DNA of 64,000 nucleotides. It comes from Saprospiraceae bacterium. Lineage in GTDB: Bacteria; Bacteroidota; Bacteroidia; Chitinophagales; Saprospiraceae. How positions within the stretch are numbered: position 1 is the stretch's first letter; each line of letters begins with the position of its first letter. Location: NCBI GenBank assembly GCA_958295895.1, contig CATQHI010000007.1, forward strand, positions 1 to 64,000, given 5' to 3'. The translations under genes were made by a program, and so were the position numbers. Below are positions 17,958 through 29,019 of this stretch, piece after piece. The notes under the pieces are model-generated. The model was not told where the DNA came from and did not search any database. It saw nothing but the letters and a program-made list of their open reading frames with translations.

Positions 17958-19121
17958 ATGAATTTTGATCAGCGTAAGAGCGCCCTCGAGCAGCTCCACA
18001 CTCAGCTCATCGAGCGCCCCAATACCCCCGTCGAACCCGGCAACGGCATCTACACCCGCTACCAGCACCCCATCCTCACCGCCGACCATACCCCCCTGTT
18101 CTGGCGCTACGACCTCAGCGAGGAGCGCAACCCCTACCTGATGGAACGACAGGGCATCAACGCCGCCTTCAACGCCGGGGCCATCCTCTGGGAGGGTAAG
18201 TATCTATTAGCGGTGCGCGTGGAGGGCAACGACCGCAAGAGCTTCTTCGCCATCGCCGAGAGCCCCAACGGTATCGATAACTTCCGCTTCTGGGACTACC
18301 CCATCACCATGCCCGAGGTCGGTCGTGACACCACCAACGTCTACGACATGCGGCTGACCCACCACGAGGACGGCTACGTGTACGGCCTCTTCTGCGCCGA
18401 GCGCAAGGACCTCGACCAGCCCGATAACCTCAGCGCCGCCGAGGCCCAGTGCGGTATCGCCCGCACCAAGGACCTGAAAACCTGGGAGCGCCTCCCCGAC
18501 CTGATCACCTACAGCGGCCAGCAGCGCAACGTCGTGCTTCACCCCGAATTCGTCGACGGCAAGTACGCCATGTACACCCGCCCCCAGGACGGCTTCATCT
18601 CCGTGGGCAGCGGCGGCGGCATCGGCTGGGGACTGAGTGAGTCCATGGACGGTGCCGAGATTAAGGACGAGGTCATTGTAGACGCCAAGGCCTACCACAC
18701 CATCAAGGAAATTAAAAACGGCCAGGGCCCCGCGCCCCTCAAAACCCCGGAGGGTTGGATCCACCTCGCTCATGCCGTGCGCAACACCGCCGCCGGCCTG
18801 CGCTACGTGCTCTACCTCTTCGTCACCGAGCCCGACCGCCCCTGGCAGATCAGGTACGCCCCGGCCGGCCATCTCATTGCACCCCAGGGCGCCGAGCGCG
18901 TTGGCGACGTCAGTAACGTCACCTTCACCAACGGCTGGATCCGCAACCAGCAGGACGAGGTGTTTATCTACTACGCCAGCTCCGACACCCGCATGCACGT
19001 GGCCACCACCACCGTGGCTCAGCTCCTCGACTACGCCAAGCACACCCCACCCGACGGCCTCACCTCCGGGGCCAGCGTCCGCACCCGCTCCGCCCTCATC
19101 CGCCAGAACCTGGGAGCTTAG
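17958..19121 (+). CDS. GH130 beta-mannoside phosphorylase
   Basis: A 387-residue five-bladed propeller enzyme of glycoside hydrolase family 130. These enzymes use inorganic phosphate to split beta-1,4-mannosides such as mannosylglucose or mannooligosaccharides into mannose 1-phosphate and the remaining sugar. Family features include NPYLMERQGINAAFNAGAI, YDMRLTHHEDGYVYG with the likely proton-donor aspartate, LHPEFVDGKYAMYTRPQDG and the GGGIGWGLS loop. No signal peptide is seen, so it acts in the cytoplasm. The specific substrate cannot be fixed. It converges on the GT2 chimera with a four-base overlap. Confidence 0.88.
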   Translation: MNFDQRKSALEQLHTQLIERPNTPVEPGNGIYTRYQHPILTADHTPLFWRYDLSEERNPYLMERQGINAAFNAGAILWEGKYLLAVRVEGNDRKSFFAIAESPNGIDNFRFWDYPITMPEVGRDTTNVYDMRLTHHEDGYVYGLFCAERKDLDQPDNLSAAEAQCGIARTKDLKTWERLPDLITYSGQQRNVVLHPEFVDGKYAMYTRPQDGFISVGSGGGIGWGLSESMDGAEIKDEVIVDAKAYHTIKEIKNGQGPAPLKTPEGWIHLAHAVRNTAAGLRYVLYLFVTEPDRPWQIRYAPAGHLIAPQGAERVGDVSNVTFTNGWIRNQQDEVFIYYASSDTRMHVATTTVAQLLDYAKHTPPDGLTSGASVRTRSALIRQNLGA

Positions 19122-21075
19122 TTGCCGAGGAGGGGGAGGTGGCCCACCACCATCCGCCAGTCCTCCCCCACCCCGTAGTCCCGTGCGTAGAGCAGGTTCA
19201 GGTGGTGCAGCGTATCTGTATCCAGCTCGGTAGCCCCCACCCCCGGCCACAGCACCCCGGGTCGCAGCCGCGGCAGCAGGTCCCGCTGCGGATCGTCCGG
19301 GTGGTAGCCGACCCAGCTACGGCGGCCCAGCAGTACCAAGAAAGTATTTCGCAGATATCCACCCTTATCCCGCACAAACCAGATGAGCAGTGGGGCTAGC
19401 AACAGCAGCACCACCGCCCCCAGCCGGTCGAACAGCCACTTCCCCCGCCGGTAGGTCGGATCGCTGATGCGCAGGTTCACGTCAATGGTATACAGGGTAC
19501 CCCGCTGGTCGCGCCGGTGACTCCCGATGATGCTGCCACTGGCTTCGGGCAGGATGCGGTACTGTATATCCGGGCCCAGCCGGGTCATCCATCCCTGAAT
19601 GGCTGTATTATCCAGGTCGGCCGAACAGAAGATGAGTTCCTCGACGCGGTAGAGCCGGGCCAGGGTCTCGAGGCGGTCCGTGCTGCCGATCGATTCGTCG
19701 GCACCTGCGGCCCCGCCCCAGGGTTCGCCTGCCGGAGCGATGCGGCCGAGGTAGTTGCGGGTGGCCCCGGCGCGCTGGAGGAGGCTGAGCGTGCGCTGGG
19801 TTTCGGCACGGCCGCCTACGATGATGAGGCGGCGCTCGTGGGACTGGTCAATACTGCCGTAAGTAAGCGCACTAGCCGTAGCCCGTACCCCCAGGGTCCA
19901 GACCGTCGCCCAGGCAGCGCCCAGCACGAGCAGCGCCCTACTGGGACGAAATTCCTCCGGCAGCAGCCCGTAGCTAGCAAGCAGCAACAGCGTACCCACC
20001 GCCAGACTGCGCAGTAACCGCCCGTAATCGTACGGCCGGTCGTAGCCGCCGCCGAGAAAAATACTGCCCGTCCACAGCAGCACGTAGGCCGGAAAGTGTA
20101 CGTAGTGGATGGTCTCCGGAAAGTAGTCCGGGTCGCCAAAGTGGTAGGCCGACCAGAACCGTTTGAGCAGCCGCAGGCCTACGTAGATGCCAAGGGCGTC
20201 GGTGAGCGGGAAGCGGAGGCGCTGCCAGAGGTTGCCGACCACGGTGAGTACGGCGCGCAGGTACACGGCCAGTTGCATCATCCACACCAGCAGCCGGGCC
20301 TGGGAGCCGGCGAAGTGCTTGCGTGCAAAGATGATCATGGCCTGGTAGAAGACGCGCACGTAGTTCAGGCTGCCGCGCTTGGTGCTCTCGCCCTTATAGT
20401 GGATGATGCGGGATTCGGGCAGATAGTAGTTTTCGTAGCCGCCCTGCAGCAGACGGTAGCTGAGGTCAATGTCCTCGCCGTACATGAAAAAGGCCTCATC
20501 GAGTAGGCCCACCTCCTCCAGGGCGGAGGCGCGCATCCACATGAAGGCACCGGCCAGCACCTCGATGCGGTGGGTCTCGTCGGCCGGCAGGTAGCCCAGG
20601 TGGTAGTGGTTAAAGCGGCGGGAGCGGGGAAAGAGCCGGGCCAGTCCGAAGGCTTTCGTGAAGGCGACCCAGGGGGTGGGCAGTCCCCGCTTACTCTCGG
20701 GCAGAAAGCGGCCGCTGCCGTCGATCATGGTCACCCCCAGTCCGCCCAGCCGGGGGTGGGCCTCGGCGAAGGCGTAGCAGCGGCGGAAGGTATCCTCCTG
20801 CACCACGGTATCGGGATTGAGTAGTAGCACGTACTTGCCGCGGGCCTGGCGAAGGGCCTGGTTGTTGGCCACCGAGAAGCCGGGGTTACCGGTATTGGCG
20901 ATCAGCCGCACCCGGGGAAGCGGCGGCGCACCAGCTCGACGGAGCCGTCGGCGGAGTTATTATCCACTACCCAGGTCTCGGTATCCATGCCCTCCGTCGC
21001 CCGTTCCACGCTCAGCAGGCACTGCTCCAGGAAGTAGCGCACGTTGTAGTTCACGATGACGATGGAAAGCTGCAC
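19118..21075 (-). CDS. GT2 glycosyltransferase fused to phosphoglycosyltransferase-like membrane region (one frameshift)
   Basis: About 652 residues once a frameshift near 20914-20917 is corrected: a C run one base short splits VQLSIVIVNYNVRYFLEQ from LIANTGNPGFSVANNQALR. Residues 1-250 are a GT2 domain of the rhamnosyltransferase type (VVDNNSADGS, LLNPDTVV, GEDIDLSYRL). Then come several membrane helices, a Rossmann-like sensor region (RRLIIVGGRAETQRTL), and a C-terminal piece resembling a polyprenyl-phosphate sugar transferase (KWLFDRLGAVVLLLLAPLL, LGRRSWVGYHPDD, LRPGVLWPG) that lacks the central catalytic stretch. I choose the GTG at 21075, just downstream of a -7 element. It probably builds lipid-linked surface polysaccharide. 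Confidence 0.75.
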
Positions 21076-21081
21076 GGCCGG

Positions 21082-21089
21082 CAAAGGTA
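21082..21089 (-). promoter_or_regulatory. -7 promoter element for the GT2 chimera
   Basis: The minus strand reads TACCTTTG (TAnnTTTG), ending six bases before the GTG start at 21075. A copy of the GC-rich dispersed element sits at 21096-21115, directly upstream. Confidence 0.55.
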
Positions 21090-21095
21090 GCACCG

Positions 21096-21115
21096 GGGCG
21101 GGGCCGCGGGTGCAA
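21096..21115 (+). repeat. Copy of the dispersed GC-rich 20-mer
   Basis: GGGCGGGG followed by C and CGCGGGTGCAA; it differs from the copies at 12744 and 27341 only at the variable base and by A to G in CGCAGG. It lies between the divergent GT2 chimera and CPBP protease genes. Confidence 0.5.
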
Positions 21116-21151
21116 ACAACTGGGTACCCTGCCGTCGTTCCCCCCGTAGCC

Positions 21152-22021
21152 ATGACCGATCCCTTTCGCCACACGACCCTACGCTTACTGCTGTTCACGG
21201 TCCTCAGTCTGCTGACGATGTTCCTGCTCGGCGGCGGGGTGGTGGCCGCGCTGGCGCTGCACTACGGCATCCCGATCGGGCAGGAGGGGGTAGCCTACAC
21301 CACTATGGCCGAGCGGCAGCACCTCGGCTCATCCTGCTGGTCAATAACCTGGCGACCCTTCGGGCTTTCGGCCGCCCTGGCGCTGTGGCTCAGTTATCGG
21401 GACCGTTGGAATGAGGCGGCGGGACTGGTGCAGCCCACGCGACCGAAGCTGGTCACCACCGCCATCGGCACCTTCCTTATCGGCCTACCCCTGATCGGTC
21501 TAGCTGCCTACTTCAATCTCCAGATCCCGCTACCCGACTGGATGGTCCGCTCCGAGGCGACCGGCAACGCTATGCTAGAGGGGGTGCTGACCTTCGAGCA
21601 GCTGCCAGAGTTGCTGATGGCCCTATTGACGGTGGCCGTAGTACCTGCCCTGAGTGAGGAGCTGATGTTTCGTGGCTTACTACAGGGGCGTCTGCTGCGG
21701 GGGGTGATGTCAGAGCACGCGGCGGTGTGGGTAGCCGCGGCGATCTTCTCGGCAATTCACGTAGAGTTTGCCGGGTTCTTTCCGCGCCTCTTGTTGGGCG
21801 CCCTACTGGGCTACGCCTACCGCTGGACGGGCTCGCTGTGGATACCGATCCTGCTCCACCTACTCTTCAACGGCATCCAGGTGGGCATGACCTATGCGGA
21901 TGGGGACTTTACGCCGGATACGGAGATGGACGTATCGCTGGTCCCACTCTTTATCGTGGGAGCTCTGAGTGCACTGGCTACGGGGTATCTGGTGGTAAAA
22001 AATGAGCGAGCACTAGAGTAG
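21152..22021 (+). CDS. CPBP family intramembrane metalloprotease (compensated local frameshift)
   Basis: A 289-residue membrane protein of the CAAX-protease/bacteriocin-processing (CPBP) family, related to Rce1. The three motifs are present: EELMFRG (EExxxR), a histidine motif in FSAIHVEFAGFFPR, and HLLFNG near the end. About seven membrane helices can be traced. The segment GSSCWSITWRPF interrupts helix 2: reading the next frame between about 21325 and 21357 gives LILLVNNLAT joined smoothly to GLSAALALWL. A missing C near 21325 and an extra C at 21356-21358 explain this. The start is the ATG at 21152 (MTDPFRHTTLR). The substrate is unknown. Confidence 0.85.
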   Translation: MTDPFRHTTLRLLLFTVLSLLTMFLLGGGVVAALALHYGIPIGQEGVAYTTMAERQHLGSSCWSITWRPFGLSAALALWLSYRDRWNEAAGLVQPTRPKLVTTAIGTFLIGLPLIGLAAYFNLQIPLPDWMVRSEATGNAMLEGVLTFEQLPELLMALLTVAVVPALSEELMFRGLLQGRLLRGVMSEHAAVWVAAAIFSAIHVEFAGFFPRLLLGALLGYAYRWTGSLWIPILLHLLFNGIQVGMTYADGDFTPDTEMDVSLVPLFIVGALSALATGYLVVKNERALE

Positions 22022-22035
22022 CTCTCGCCTCCACC

Positions 22036-23221
22036 CTATCGGTAGCGCTCACTATCCGCAAACACCTGCCGGAACACCCCCTCCTCAAACGCCCCGAACG
22101 TTTCCCCCCGCCGGTTCAGCACCCGTTCGGCCGTAGCCATCGCCTTCTCCAGCCGGTAGGTGGTCAGTCCCCCGCCCCACCCCACTGAAGGAGGGCAGAA
22201 AGGCCGGTGGAAATCCCGCCCCGAATACGTTGCTCGAAAAACCTATGACGGTACCCGTATTGAGCGTCGTACCGATGCCGGTCTTGCAGTGATCCCCCAT
22301 GATGAGACCGTGAAACTGTAGCCCGCTGGGTTGCATTGCCCCCTGTGCGTACGACCACACCTTCACCTCGCCGTAGTCGTTTTTGAGGTTGGAGGCGTCG
22401 GTGCCGGCCCCAAGGTTGCACCACTCACCAATGACGGCGTTGCCGAGGTAGCCATCGTGGCCCTTGTTACTATTGGCCTGAAAAACGACGTTGCTGATCT
22501 CGCCCCCTACCTTGCAGCGGTCGCCGATGGTGGTGCCGCCGTAGAGCTTAGCGCCCATTTTCACGATCGCTCCGGCGTTGATCGCTACCGGCCCCCGGAA
22601 CATACGCCTTCCAGTACGACGGCCTCCCGGCCGATGTAGATCGGGCCGCTACGGGTATTCAGGGTGCAGCCCTCGATGTCCACACCGGGCTCAATAAAGA
22701 GCTGATCGGCCGGACGATCAGCCGGTTGCTCTCGGGCGGGGCGGCGGAAATCCGTCCGTTAGTAAGTAGCTCGAAATCGTCGCGGAGGGCGCGGTCGTTG
22801 TGGAAAAATAGGTCGGCCGGTCGGGTGACGCGCAGTAGGGGGAGGTGGGGAAGTTCGTGCCGTGGCAAAGCTAGTGCCTCACCCTGCGCGTAACTGGCCA
22901 GGTGCTCCGGATCGAGGTGGGCGACGATCAGCTTCTCCGCGGCGTAGTAAGCCGTGTTAGGGGGCAATTCCTTTACGAACGACAGGAGTTCTACAGTAGG
23001 CAGCAGACTACCGTCAATGAGCAGGTTCGACTGTCCGGACTGAAGTGGATACCGCTCGCGTAGGTGGTCCTGCGTCAGGTAGCTGACCGGGCACTCCAGT
23101 TGCCGGCCCACTTTTCGGCGATGGTGAGGCTGCCCACCCGGAGATCGGCTACGGGGCGGGTGTAGGTGAGTGGCAGCAGGGCAGTGCGTACTTCGGCGGA
23201 ATCGAATAGTACAAGCTGCAT
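22036..23221 (-). CDS. GlmU-like sugar nucleotidyltransferase (several frameshifts)
   Basis: The Bacteroidetes GlmU-family protein, about 395 residues when corrected: an N-terminal degenerate nucleotidyltransferase domain (MQLVLFDSAEVRTALLPLTYTR, the typical opening) and a left-handed beta-helix of hexapeptide repeats (GPVAINAGAIVKMGAKLYGGTTIG). The frame breaks near 23105, 22715, 22603 and 22190, each time with conserved sequence continuing in another frame. The last break moves the true end to the TAG at 22036-22038 (ending FADSERYR). Such proteins probably activate sugar 1-phosphates for envelope synthesis; acetylation is inferred from the fold only. It follows purD by three bases. Confidence 0.78.
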
Positions 23222-23224
23222 AGC

Positions 23225-24493
23225 CTAGAGATCGAAGCCGATATCGGACCGGTAGGTCTTTCCCTCAAATTGAATTAGCTCGGCGGATGCGTAGCAGCGC
23301 TCCAGCGCCTCCTCGACGGTAGCTCCGTAGCTAGTCAGGGAGAGTACCCGACCGCCATTAGTAACTATCTGATTCTGCTCATCCAGTCGCGTACCGGCGT
23401 GGAAGACCATACTGTCCGTCACTGCGTCGATACCGGAAATGACCTTTCCCTTCTCGTACTCTCCCGGGTACCCACTACTGGTGAGCACCACGGTGGCTGC
23501 CTGCCGATCGTCCATCTTGATGACCGCCCCGGTGAGTCCCCCCTCGGCGGTCTCCAGCAGCAACTGCATCAGGTCATTGTCGAGCCGGACCAGTACGGAC
23601 TGCGTCTCCGGATCGCCCAGGCGGCAGTTGTACTCGATCACCTGCGGCTCGCCCTCCACTACGATGAGGCCGATGAAGATGAAGCCCCGGTAGTCCAGCT
23701 TACGCGCCTGAATGCCGTGTAGCGTGGGCTGGATGACCGCCTGCTCCACCTTGCGCAGCAGGTCGGCGTCACGAAGGGCGGATGGCTCACGCTGCCCATA
23801 CCCCCGGTGTTCGGGCCGGTATCACCCGCCCCGGCACGCTTGTAATCCTTGGCTACCGGGAGGATGCGGTAGCTCTTCCCGTCGGTGAGGACGAAGACGG
23901 AAAACTCCGTGCCATCGAGAAAGTCCTCCACCACCACCTTACTACTAGCCTCTCCAAACTTACCACCGAGCATAGCGCGTAGTTCCTGCTTAGCTTCCTC
24001 TACCCCGTCGACGATCACCACGCCCTTACCCGCCGCCAGTCCATCGGCTTTGATTACGAAAGGTCCCTCGCGCGAAGCCAGATAGTCTTCCCCATCCGCT
24101 ACTTCCTCCGCGGTAAACCGCCGGTAGGCCGCCGTCGGAATATCGTATTCCTGCATAAAGGCCTTGGCGTAGGCCTTACTGCCCTCCAGCCGGGCGGCCT
24201 CCTTACTCGGGTCGATGAAGTACACCGCCTTAAGGTCCTCATCGGTACTGAAGTAATCCTGTAGCCCCCCGCACCAGCGGCTCCTCCGGCCCGCACACCA
24301 CTAGGCGAATGTTGTTGTCCAGCACGAGCTGTCGTACGGCATCGAAATCATTGGGGTCTACGGCTAGGTTGGTGCCGTAGGCTGCCGTACCGGCATTACG
24401 GGTGCGATGTAGAGCGCGGCGCAGAGGGGCTTTGGACAGTCGCCACGCCAGGGCGTGTTCGCGGCCGCCGCTACCGAGGAGTAGGACGTTCAT
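23225..24493 (-). CDS. purD: Phosphoribosylamine-glycine ligase (frameshifted)
   Basis: GAR synthetase, the second step of purine synthesis, of normal length (about 422 residues) after correction. It starts MNVLLLGSGGREHALAWRL, and carries the ATP-grasp signatures PFVIKADGLAAGKGVV and YNCRLGDPETQ. Frame breaks: an extra G in the G run near 24268 (LVRG then DYFSTDEDL), a missing C near 23780 (PFVTP then EQAVIQPTL), and a compensated pair near 24402-24430 that replaces the expected APGNAGTA by RTRNAGTA. All are single-base changes, so the organism very likely has an intact gene. The ATG overlaps the stop of the upstream lipoprotein gene (ATGA). Confidence 0.9.
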
Positions 24494-25151
24494 GGGGCTG
24501 AGGTTAGGGGCGGCGCTAAGGTAGGGTGCTTATTCCACGACCAGGGGCCGGGCGGGGTAAAGTACTCGGCCAGCAGGCTCACTTTAAGGTAATGCTGCTG
24601 GTCGCGAAAGCGCTGTTGTTTGATTAGGTAGGCACGGTAGCTACCGGGTGTGATATCGCGCAGCATAGCGGAAGTGAGGGTCACGCTGCCCTGCCCCGTG
24701 GGACCGGTGAGCAAAATGCGTTTTTCATCCCCGCTGTCTACCGGTTGCAGGTTCACTACCAGACTTTCGTTCTCCGCTAGCCCCCGGTCGGCGATCGTGA
24801 ACTGCACGGTAGAATCCCTGCGTAGGGTATCGGGCAGGGAATCTAGAGACACCGGTAGCATACGCAGCGAAAAGCGGCCGGCTTTCTGCCCCGGTTCCTC
24901 CACCGTAAACCGAATGGGGCGACGGAGATCCACCTCCCGAGCAAAGCGAAAGCGCCGGGCCGGCAGGACTGCGCAGCGGCTCCATAATTTTGCCCTGAAA
25001 GATGGGTGGGACGCGTCGTAGAGTCAGGCAGGATAAGATCGGCCACGAGGTAGTCGCGGTCTGATTGGTAGCGGAGATGCCCGGTCACGAGCTGTACTTC
25101 CTGAATGGGTTCAGGCTCGGAGGGCTCGCAACTAAAGGAGAGTAGGAGCAA
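24490..25151 (-). CDS. Putative lipoprotein of unknown function (two frameshifts)
   Basis: A secreted lipoprotein of about 220 residues with a lipobox-like LLLLSFSCEPSEPEP at the N-terminus. The true start is unclear: no ATG precedes it, and translation may begin inside the end of ung. The frame changes near 25005 and near 24962, joining HLRYQSDRDYLVADLILPDS, FQGKIMEPLRS and FAREVDLRRPIRFTVEE. The body looks like beta-sandwich domains, and the end reads YLKVSLLAEYFTPPGP. I do not recognise a family. Its stop overlaps purD. Confidence 0.6.
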
Positions 25152-25171
25152 TAGGAAGCAGCAGCCACGTA

Positions 25172-25853
25172 TCAGTCCAGGCTCCAGTCGATCGGGGTTT
25201 TGCCGTGAGCCTCCAGGTACTCGTTGGCCTGCTTAAAGTGGTGGTTGCCGAAGAAGCCCTTGTCGGCCGAAAACGGCGAGGGGTGGGCGCTCTCCAGCAC
25301 CAGGTGTTTGCCGCCATCGATCAATTCGGCCTTTTTACGGGCAAACGCCCCCCAGAGCATGAACACAGAGTGCTCCGTACGGTCATTAACCGCCTGGATA
25401 CTGGCGTCGGTAAAGTACTGCCAACCCGACCGCTTGTGGCTCCCCGGCTGGTTGCGTTCCACGGTGAGCATAGAGTTAAGGAAAGACTCCCTGCTCGGCC
25501 CACTTGGTCAGGTCACCATGGTTGGGTTTGGGGACATCGAGGCTGTCCTCGATCTCCTTGTAGATGTTGCGTAGACTGGGCGGCGGCGTTACGCCGCGCG
25601 GCACACTGAAACTGAGCCCCATGGCCTGCCCTGGGTTGTGGTAGGGGTCCTGGCCCAGGATGACCACCTTCACCCGATCGAGCGGCGTGGTGTTGTAGGC
25701 ATTGAAAATAAGCGAGCCGGGCGGGTAGACGGTTTTTCCGTCGGTCTTCTCCTGCTTGATAAAGTCGATCAGGGTGTTGAAGTAAGGCTTACTGAATTCA
25801 GGCTCCAGGGCCTCTTTCCAGGAAGGCTCTATCTGTACGTTAGTGGCGGCCAT
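25172..25853 (-). CDS. ung: Uracil-DNA glycosylase (one frameshift)
   Basis: Family 1 uracil-DNA glycosylase, which removes uracil from DNA at the start of base excision repair. Visible are the catalytic motif [20 protein letters not shown], the WGAFARKK region and the [13 protein letters not shown] leucine-loop motif. The frame breaks near 25480: the first part ends WAEQGVFP and the second resumes [16 protein letters not shown] one-base change in TTTCC explains it. The corrected length is about 227 residues, normal for the family. Confidence 0.92.
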
Positions 25854-25916
25854 AGTAGGTGGTAGGTGATCGAAGGGTGCACTGGCCTAAGAACGATACC
25901 GACCAAAATGTTTGCT

Positions 25917-27302
<1,386 letters not shown>

Positions 27303-27340
27303 AATGCGGCTTTTGCCCGATAAGATAAGGAAAAAACTAC

Positions 27341-27360
27341 GGGCGGGGTCGCAGGTGCAA
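27341..27360 (+). repeat. Copy of the dispersed GC-rich 20-mer
   Basis: GGGCGGGGTCGCAGGTGCAA, ending five bases before the pxpA ATG, in the divergent gap between the oxidoreductase and pxpA. It differs from the copy at 12744-12763 at one position only. Confidence 0.55.
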
Positions 27361-27365
27361 GGTGT

Positions 27366-28127
27366 ATGAAGCAGCTTCCTATCTTAACCCCTATGCTTCT
27401 CCTCAACGCAGACCTCGGCGAATCCTGGTACGACCGGCAGATCGGTGACGACGCCGGTTTGATGCCCTACCTAGATCTTTGTAACCTGGCCTGCGGTTTC
27501 CACGGCGGGGATGCGCTGACGATGCAGCGTACGATCGCTCTGGCCCTAGAGCACGGCGTGAAGATCGGCGCCCACCCCAGCTTCCCCGACCGGGCCAACT
27601 TCGGAAGGCAGGTGATGGAACTACCCGCCGACCGGTTAGAAGCTTTGCTGCTCTACCAGGTAGCCGCGCTGCAGGGAATGGCGCGAACGGCAGGAGCCGA
27701 TCCCCTATACCACCTCAAGCCCCACGGGGCACTCTACCACTACGCCAACGCGCACCCCTCAGCGGCAGGTGCGGTGGCGGGTGTCGCAGCTAAGCTCGGT
27801 ATCCCCCACCTACTCGGCCCGCCCACCGGCGAGTTGCGGCGTGCGGCGGACGCCGAGGGGCTGGGGTTTTTGGCGGAAGGATTTGCGGACCGGCGGTACG
27901 ATTCCAGCCTGCACCTGCGACCCCGGACGGAAGCTGATGCCTGTATAGACGGTGTAGCGGAGGCTGTCGAGCAAGCGCTGTTACTTGCCGAAGGGCGGGT
28001 ACGAACTACGGATGGATGTAGCCGGGAGCTGCGGATAGCAACGCTTTGTCTACACGGCGATCATGCCGGAGCAGTCGAGCGTGCACGGGCCATCAGGGAG
28101 GCGTTGGACGCTATTCCTCCTCAATGA
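27366..28127 (+). CDS. pxpA: 5-oxoprolinase subunit A (LamB/YcsF family)
   Basis: A 253-residue LamB/YcsF protein. PxpA works with PxpB and PxpC to hydrolyse 5-oxoproline with ATP. The family opening NADLGESWYDRQIGDDAGLMP, CGFHGGD, GAHPSFPDR and the late CLHGD are present. An internal ATG at 27393 (MLLLNADLGE) aligns better with the family start and may be the true one. pxpB and pxpC are not adjacent. The 3' end overlaps the convergent helical protein by 17 bases. Confidence 0.9.
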   Translation: MKQLPILTPMLLLNADLGESWYDRQIGDDAGLMPYLDLCNLACGFHGGDALTMQRTIALALEHGVKIGAHPSFPDRANFGRQVMELPADRLEALLLYQVAALQGMARTAGADPLYHLKPHGALYHYANAHPSAAGAVAGVAAKLGIPHLLGPPTGELRRAADAEGLGFLAEGFADRRYDSSLHLRPRTEADACIDGVAEAVEQALLLAEGRVRTTDGCSRELRIATLCLHGDHAGAVERARAIREALDAIPPQ

Positions 28128-28987
28128 TGGCATCGTCAATGAGACTGTCGCCGTCGCCGTCAGTATCCAGGAATCCGGCTATGAGATCGCTCTTTTTCTT
28201 GGGTTGGTAGTCGGGATCGTCCTGTACGCGCACCTCCTTACCACCCTCGTTGTGGTAGTCACCGCTAGCGAAGCGGTCGGCCCGGTCGAAGAAACTATCG
28301 GTGCCGCTGAGGGTAGAGTTACCGGCCTTGCGCTCCCCCTCCTTGCCGTCGAATGCCCGTGCCCGTGCTTCGGCCTGCTCGGCGGCGGCCTTGGCCTCGC
28401 GGATAGAGTCCTCGAGTTTCATCTTTTCGGCCTCGCGGTTGGCGTGATCGATGAAGGCATCGGTTTTGCCCTTCAGACTGGCACCGGCCTTGGCGGCGCG
28501 GTCGAGGATTTCGTCACCGAGCTTACCGGCCTGCTCCTTAGCGGCTAGCCCGGTGCGGGGCGGCAGCATCCAGGCCGGCATCGGCCACCTGGCGAAGGGC
28601 GGAGGGTTCCTTGGGGGTGATCGGGTCAGCTTCCTCTAGCTCATCCTCGAAGTCGATACTGCCCGACTTCGGGGCGTCCCGCTCGCGGGTCAGATCGAGG
28701 TTACCGAAATTGAGCTCGTCGTCGATAATCTCCTTTGCCTGCTTCGTAGAGGGTTCCGGGGAAGGCTCCGGCTCCTTAAATACGGCATCGCCGAGCTCCT
28801 CCAGGGCGTCTTTTCCCCTCTGGATGTACTCGGGCGCGCGGTCGGCAACTACGGCGGCAGCGCGCTTGCCCATTTCCAGGAGCTCGTCTCCCTGGGTGGT
28901 TAGTTCCTCTTCTACCTTACCGGCCTGGTGCTTGGCCACGGACTTGGCGCCGAAAAAGATTTTCTTAAGGTCGTTAAGGAGGGGCAT
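28111..28987 (-). CDS. Amphipathic helical protein of unknown function (one frameshift)
   Basis: About 291 residues after joining two overlapping frames at the C run near 28560 (VADAGLDAAA then TGLAAKEQAGKLGDEIL). The whole protein is charged and helical, with repeated segments such as KVEEELTTQGDELLEMGKR and REAEKMKLEDSIREAKAAAE, resembling YtxH/apolipophorin-like stress proteins. There is no signal peptide or membrane helix. It ends in an acidic tail, DTDGDGDSLIDDAIIEEE, in which DTDGDGD looks like a single calcium-binding loop. No function is proposed. Confidence 0.65.
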
Positions 28988-29019
28988 GATGGGAAATTTA
29001 CGATTTAAAGGTGGTACAT

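Noticed and set aside
18207-19250. A 347-codon minus-strand frame, very rich in Gly, Ala and Val, opposite GH130
   Set aside because: Its composition is what antisense reading of a GC-rich gene gives, and it overlaps the end of another real gene. GH130 on the plus strand is clear.
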